A DNA stretch of 14,252 bases from assembly GCA_035263845.1 (NCBI GenBank), contig DATFQY010000110.1, forward strand, positions 1 to 14,252, read 5' to 3'. Under the pieces are notes generated by a model, which did no database searches, had not been told where the DNA came from, and saw only the letters and a program-made list of their open reading frames with translations. Source of the DNA: JAWOLE01 sp035263845. GTDB taxonomy: Bacteria > Acidobacteriota > Thermoanaerobaculia > UBA5066 > Gp7-AA6. The translations under genes and the position numbers were made by a program. Shown here piece after piece: positions 11,562-14,252 of this stretch (its first letter is position 1; each line of letters opens with the position of its first letter).

Positions 11562-13034
11562 GTGTCCTCAACTTCCTCGGTTTGGCGGCGACTGGGTCGC
11601 TGGCTGCGGCGGGCCGGCATCTTCGTGCTCGTCGTGCTCGCCACGATCGTCGCCGTGAGGGCGTGGGAGGCGCGGCGCCCGCCGGGGTTGAAGCCGTGGC
11701 ACCGGTTCGCGCCCCCCTCGGAGCTGACCGCGCGCGACTTCACCGACTCCTTCACGCTCGACGACTATTTGAAACGCGAGGACCAGGCGTTCCGCGAGGT
11801 CGAGGCGAATGTCGAGCAAAAGCTGGCTCCCGAGGACCGGTTCGCGGCGAATCGATACGATCCGGACGCCCTCACGTCGCCCCGGCGCTTCTCGCGCGAC
11901 TGGAACCGCACGTTCGAGCTCGTCCCCGAAACGATCCGCGGGGGCGCGCTTCTCCTGCACGGGCTGACCGATTCGCCGTACAGCATGCGCGGCGTGGCGG
12001 AGCTCCTCCGGGACCGCGGCTACTACGCCCTCGCGCTGCGCGTCCCGGGCCACGGGACGGTGCCGGGCGGTCTGACGCGAGCGGTCTGGGAGGACTGGAT
12101 CGCCGCCGTCCGGATGGCGGCCCGGCACGTCGCGAAGCGGGCGGGACAGGGCCGTCCGTTCGTGATCGTCGGCTACTCCAACGGAGGCGCCCTCGCGGTC
12201 AAGTATGCGCTCGATGCCGCCGAGGGCGGCGCGCTCCCCCGTCCCGACACGGTCGTCCTGATGTCGCCGATGATCGGCGTCACACCCGCGGCCGCCCTCG
12301 CGAGGTTCCTCGGCAAGCTCGCCGTCATCCCGTACTTCGAGAAGACGCGGTGGCTCGACGTCGTGCCCGAATACAACCCGTTCAAGTACAACTCGTTCCC
12401 CGTCAACGCCGGCTTCCAGACTTCGCGGCTGACCACGGCGCTCCAGGAGCAGCTCGCGCAAGCCGCGTCGAGCGGGCGCCTGTCCGCGATGCCGCGGATC
12501 CTCACGTTTCAGTCGGTCTGCGACGCGACCGTCGTCACGGATGCCGTCGTCCACAAGCTCTACGACGCGCTGCCGGCCAACGGAAGCGAGCTCGTCCTCT
12601 TCGACCTGAATCGCGGCACTCCTGCGAGCGCCTTCCTCGCGCCGGCGGCGGGCCGATTGCTCGCGGAGGTGATGGCCGCCGCGCCCCGCCGCTACGCGCT
12701 GACAGTCGTCGCCAACCGCGCGCCCGACAGCCGCGAGGTCGTCGCGCGCACATATCCCGCGAACGGCGCTGCCGCCTCCGAGAAGGCGCTCGAGACGAGC
12801 TGGCCGCTCCAGGTCTACTCGCTCTCGCACGTCGCCGTTCCCTTTCCGACGAGCGACCCGCTCTACGGTGGAGAGCCGCGGGGGGAGGCGATCCCGATCC
12901 ACCTCGGGGTCCTCGCCCCGCGCGGTGAGCGCGGAGTCCTGACGGTGTCCCCCGATCAGTTCCTCCGGGTGACCTACAACCCCTTTTTCCCCTACCTCGC
13001 CGAACGTGTCGCCACCTGGACGGCGATGCCGTGA
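11562..13034 (+). CDS. Membrane-anchored alpha/beta hydrolase
   Basis: This 490-residue serine hydrolase begins with basic residues and a hydrophobic segment (~19-33), which should anchor it in the inner membrane with the enzyme outside. Catalytic features are the oxyanion motif LLHGLTDSPYSM (131-142), VPGHGT (161-166), the nucleophile elbow GYSNGG with S206, a likely acid D321 in QSVCDATVV, and H423 in YSLSHVAVPFP. It resembles the esterase/lipase branch of the fold; the substrate is not evident. The ~210-residue N-terminal and cap parts make it longer than simple esterases. The start GTG 11562 is favoured because an in-frame TAA lies at 11550; no Shine-Dalgarno is visible. TAAGAT at 11550-11555 could be a -10, which would make the start nearly leaderless. 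It diverges from padR across a 60-bp gap. Confidence 0.88.
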   Translation: MSSTSSVWRRLGRWLRRAGIFVLVVLATIVAVRAWEARRPPGLKPWHRFAPPSELTARDFTDSFTLDDYLKREDQAFREVEANVEQKLAPEDRFAANRYDPDALTSPRRFSRDWNRTFELVPETIRGGALLLHGLTDSPYSMRGVAELLRDRGYYALALRVPGHGTVPGGLTRAVWEDWIAAVRMAARHVAKRAGQGRPFVIVGYSNGGALAVKYALDAAEGGALPRPDTVVLMSPMIGVTPAAALARFLGKLAVIPYFEKTRWLDVVPEYNPFKYNSFPVNAGFQTSRLTTALQEQLAQAASSGRLSAMPRILTFQSVCDATVVTDAVVHKLYDALPANGSELVLFDLNRGTPASAFLAPAAGRLLAEVMAAAPRRYALTVVANRAPDSREVVARTYPANGAAASEKALETSWPLQVYSLSHVAVPFPTSDPLYGGEPRGEAIPIHLGVLAPRGERGVLTVSPDQFLRVTYNPFFPYLAERVATWTAMP

Positions 13035-13035
13035 C

Positions 13036-13069
13036 CCGGAGCGCCTTCCTGTTGCCGGAATCGCTCCGG
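13036..13069. repeat. Inverted repeat between hydrolase and sigma-factor genes
   Basis: CCGGAGCG (13036-13043) and CGCTCCGG (13062-13069) are perfect 8-base arms around an 18-base loop, starting 2 bases after the hydrolase stop. It may terminate the hydrolase transcript, but no T-tract follows. The right arm ends 7 bases before a TAAGAT -10-like element (13076-13081) for the sigma gene, so an operator role is also possible. Confidence 0.5.
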
Positions 13070-13098
13070 ACACGATAAGATCCTGGCACTCCAGACAG

Positions 13099-13644
13099 AT
13101 GTCTCAGCGCGGCGAGATCACCGCCCTGTTGGATCAACTTCGATCCGGCGACCGGACCGCCTGGGATCGCTTGATCGAAAAGGCCTACCCGGAGCTTCAC
13201 CGCATCGCGGAGGCGCATTTCCGGCACGAGCGGCCCGGCCACCTGTTGCAGCCCACCGCCCTGATCCACGAGGCCTGGCAGAAGTTCGTGGCGCTCGACG
13301 CGGTCGAGCTCAGCGACCGGGTGCACTTCCTGTCCCTTTGCTCGCGTCTGATGCGCCAGATCCTCGTGGACCACGCCCGGCGCCGAGCAACGCACGAGCG
13401 CGCCGTCGAATCGATGCTCGCCGGGGACCCGACCGAAGAGGACACCCTCGAGCTGGATCTGGCGCTGAGCAAGCTCGAAAGGGCGCAGCCGCGCGCCGCT
13501 CGCGTCGTGGAGCTTCGCTACTTCGGGGGCCTCTCCAACGAGGAGATCGCCCAAAGCCTCGAGGTCTCTCTCGCCACGGTCAAGCGCGACTGGCTCGCCG
13601 CGCGGGCGTGGCTGTACGGGCAGCTCCACGGGAATCTCGCGTGA
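13099..13644 (+). CDS. ECF sigma factor (TIGR02999-like / ECF family)
   Basis: This 181-residue sigma factor directs RNA polymerase to alternative promoters. Signature blocks are LLQPTALIHEAWQKF (49-63) and RLMRQILVDHARRR (83-96) in region 2, and the region 4 helix-turn-helix VVELRYFGGLSNEEIAQSLE (136-155) with VSLATVKRDWLAARAWL (156-172). This set is typical of the TIGR02999 group found in Acidobacteriota and Planctomycetota, where it is often paired with a Ser/Thr kinase. Here the TGA overlaps the GTG of a kinase gene. ATG 13099 was chosen; the frame is open to 13006, but that would overlap the end of the hydrolase and give a Pro/Arg-rich, non-family extension. There is no clear Shine-Dalgarno. 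No anti-sigma factor is visible, so the kinase may control it. Confidence 0.93.
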   Translation: MSQRGEITALLDQLRSGDRTAWDRLIEKAYPELHRIAEAHFRHERPGHLLQPTALIHEAWQKFVALDAVELSDRVHFLSLCSRLMRQILVDHARRRATHERAVESMLAGDPTEEDTLELDLALSKLERAQPRAARVVELRYFGGLSNEEIAQSLEVSLATVKRDWLAARAWLYGQLHGNLA

Positions 13645-14252
13645 TCCGGCGTTGGGAGGAGCTCTCCGGGCGACTGGCGGAGGCGCTGGAATCGCCCGAT
13701 CCAGCGGCCCACATCGCCGCCTCGGGCGATCCCGACTTAGCCGAGCTCTTCGCCTGGCACCGCCGGGCGGACGGTTTCATGGAGGACCGCCCGCAGCGGG
13801 AGAGTCCCTGGTTGGGCCGCCGCATCGACGGGCGGTATCCCTTGAAGTCCGTGTTGGGGCGGGGCGGCGCGGGCGTGGTCTTCGAGGCCGGCGACGAGCA
13901 GGTCGCCGGGCGTCGCGTCGTCATCAAGCTGCTGCACGATTTCTGGTCCTCGGAAGACTGGATGCGCCGGCGCTTCCGCGAGGAGGCCGGCGTGCTCGCG
14001 CGGCTGGATCACCCCGGCATCGTGAGCCTGATCGACGCCGGCGAGATCGAGGACGGGCGCCTCTTCCTGGTCCTCCCGTTTCACGAAGGACGCACGCTGC
14101 GCGACGCGCTCGCCGCCGGGGCTCTCGACGCTCCGTTCGCCGCGCGCGTCCTGCGCGAGATCGGTGAGGCCGTCGGCTACGCTCACGCAAAGGGAGTGCT
14201 CCATCGCGACCTGAAGCCCGAGAACATTCTGCTCGTGAGGCGCGCGGACGGC
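13641..14252 (+). CDS. Ser/Thr protein kinase, 5' part, cut by the right edge
   Basis: The frame is open from GTG 13641 to the last base (204 codons, no stop). It overlaps the sigma-factor stop by four bases (GTGA), which indicates translational coupling. After a ~65-residue N-terminal helical stretch comes a PknB-like kinase: glycine loop GRGGAG (73-78), K96 in VVIK, LDHPGIVSLIDAGE (122-135) and HRDLKPEN (188-195) just before the edge. This differs from the other kinases here, whose catalytic domain starts at residue ~10. The N-terminal extension resembles that seen in sigma-linked kinases. DFG and everything after it lie outside the window, so membrane segments or sensor domains cannot be judged. 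Its likely partner is the sigma factor upstream. Confidence 0.9.
   Translation, partial: MIRRWEELSGRLAEALESPDPAAHIAASGDPDLAELFAWHRRADGFMEDRPQRESPWLGRRIDGRYPLKSVLGRGGAGVVFEAGDEQVAGRRVVIKLLHDFWSSEDWMRRRFREEAGVLARLDHPGIVSLIDAGEIEDGRLFLVLPFHEGRTLRDALAAGALDAPFAARVLREIGEAVGYAHAKGVLHRDLKPENILLVRRADG

Noticed and set aside
11568..13073. 501-codon open frame on the minus strand opposite the hydrolase, and a 448-codon plus-strand frame at 11582-12928
   Set aside because: Both are Arg/Gly/Ala/Pro-rich with no family motifs and lie over the hydrolase, whose catalytic motifs are clear. They are GC-driven shadow frames.
13006..13098. 31-codon N-terminal extension of the sigma factor
   Set aside because: It overlaps the hydrolase end and the inverted repeat, and its sequence is unlike sigma region 1.2/2; ATG 13099 gives the usual start.
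12535..13629. 364-codon minus-strand frame across the hydrolase end and the sigma-factor gene
   Set aside because: No recognisable motif, and it covers two well-supported plus-strand genes; its second half is Arg-rich low complexity.
13652..14167. 171-codon plus-strand frame inside the right-edge kinase
   Set aside because: Frame 13641-14252 carries the kinase motifs (glycine loop, VVIK, HRDLKPEN); the other frame is Arg/Gly-rich with none.
1..14252. CRISPR array, tRNA/rRNA gene, insertion sequence or phage attachment site
   Set aside because: No regularly spaced short repeats, no tRNA-like cloverleaf, no transposase or integrase sequence and no terminal inverted repeats with target duplications were seen when reading the window by eye.

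Overview
The window is GC-rich, densely coded bacterial DNA. Its gene content fits the phylum Acidobacteriota best: a tandem run of membrane-anchored eukaryotic-like Ser/Thr kinases with TolB-like, TPR or beta-propeller output domains, a cupin very close to the Granulicella hydroxynitrile lyase, and an ECF sigma factor of the TIGR02999 type overlapping another kinase. This placement is inferred from families and is not proven. No rRNA, tRNA, CRISPR array, transposase or phage gene was seen.

Left part (1-4930, all minus strand). An operon-like run reads leftward from about 4670. It starts with a promoter motif and a 90-codon remnant of a kinase that keeps only its first ~20 and last ~70 codons. 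The remnant's stop overlaps the start of an intact 881-residue kinase with TolB-like and TPR domains. Nine bases further on is a second kinase, broken by a +/-1 frameshift near 394-398, whose TPR part continues in another frame to the left edge. Between the remnant and the next operon is a ten-codon stub that reads like the start of a response regulator.

Middle (4931-8456, minus strand). An 850-residue kinase with a C-terminal beta-propeller is followed after 4 bp by an NAD(P)-dependent MDR oxidoreductase. Its promoter shares an 11-bp core with the remnant kinase, at the same distance from a GTG start.

Accessory stretch (8596-11501). This holds a Mn-dependent hydroxynitrile-lyase-like cupin (plus), a SemiSWEET/PQ-loop membrane protein (minus) divergent from a VOC-fold protein (plus), a secreted CHRD-domain protein (minus), and a two-gene minus-strand unit of a PadR repressor and a HAAS/DUF1700-type membrane protein. 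A 20-bp palindrome sits directly before the padR start and also lies in the promoter region of the divergent hydrolase gene.

Right part (11562-14252, plus strand). A membrane-anchored alpha/beta hydrolase is followed by an ECF sigma factor whose stop codon overlaps the GTG start of a fifth kinase gene, cut by the right edge.

Taken together, the window is rich in signalling genes (five kinase loci, one of them reduced to a remnant and one frameshifted). The clearest unusual points are the internally deleted kinase that still carries the operon's promoter and translation start, the shared promoter/GTG architecture, the frameshift, and the padR palindrome. I did not find a convincing new multi-gene system.
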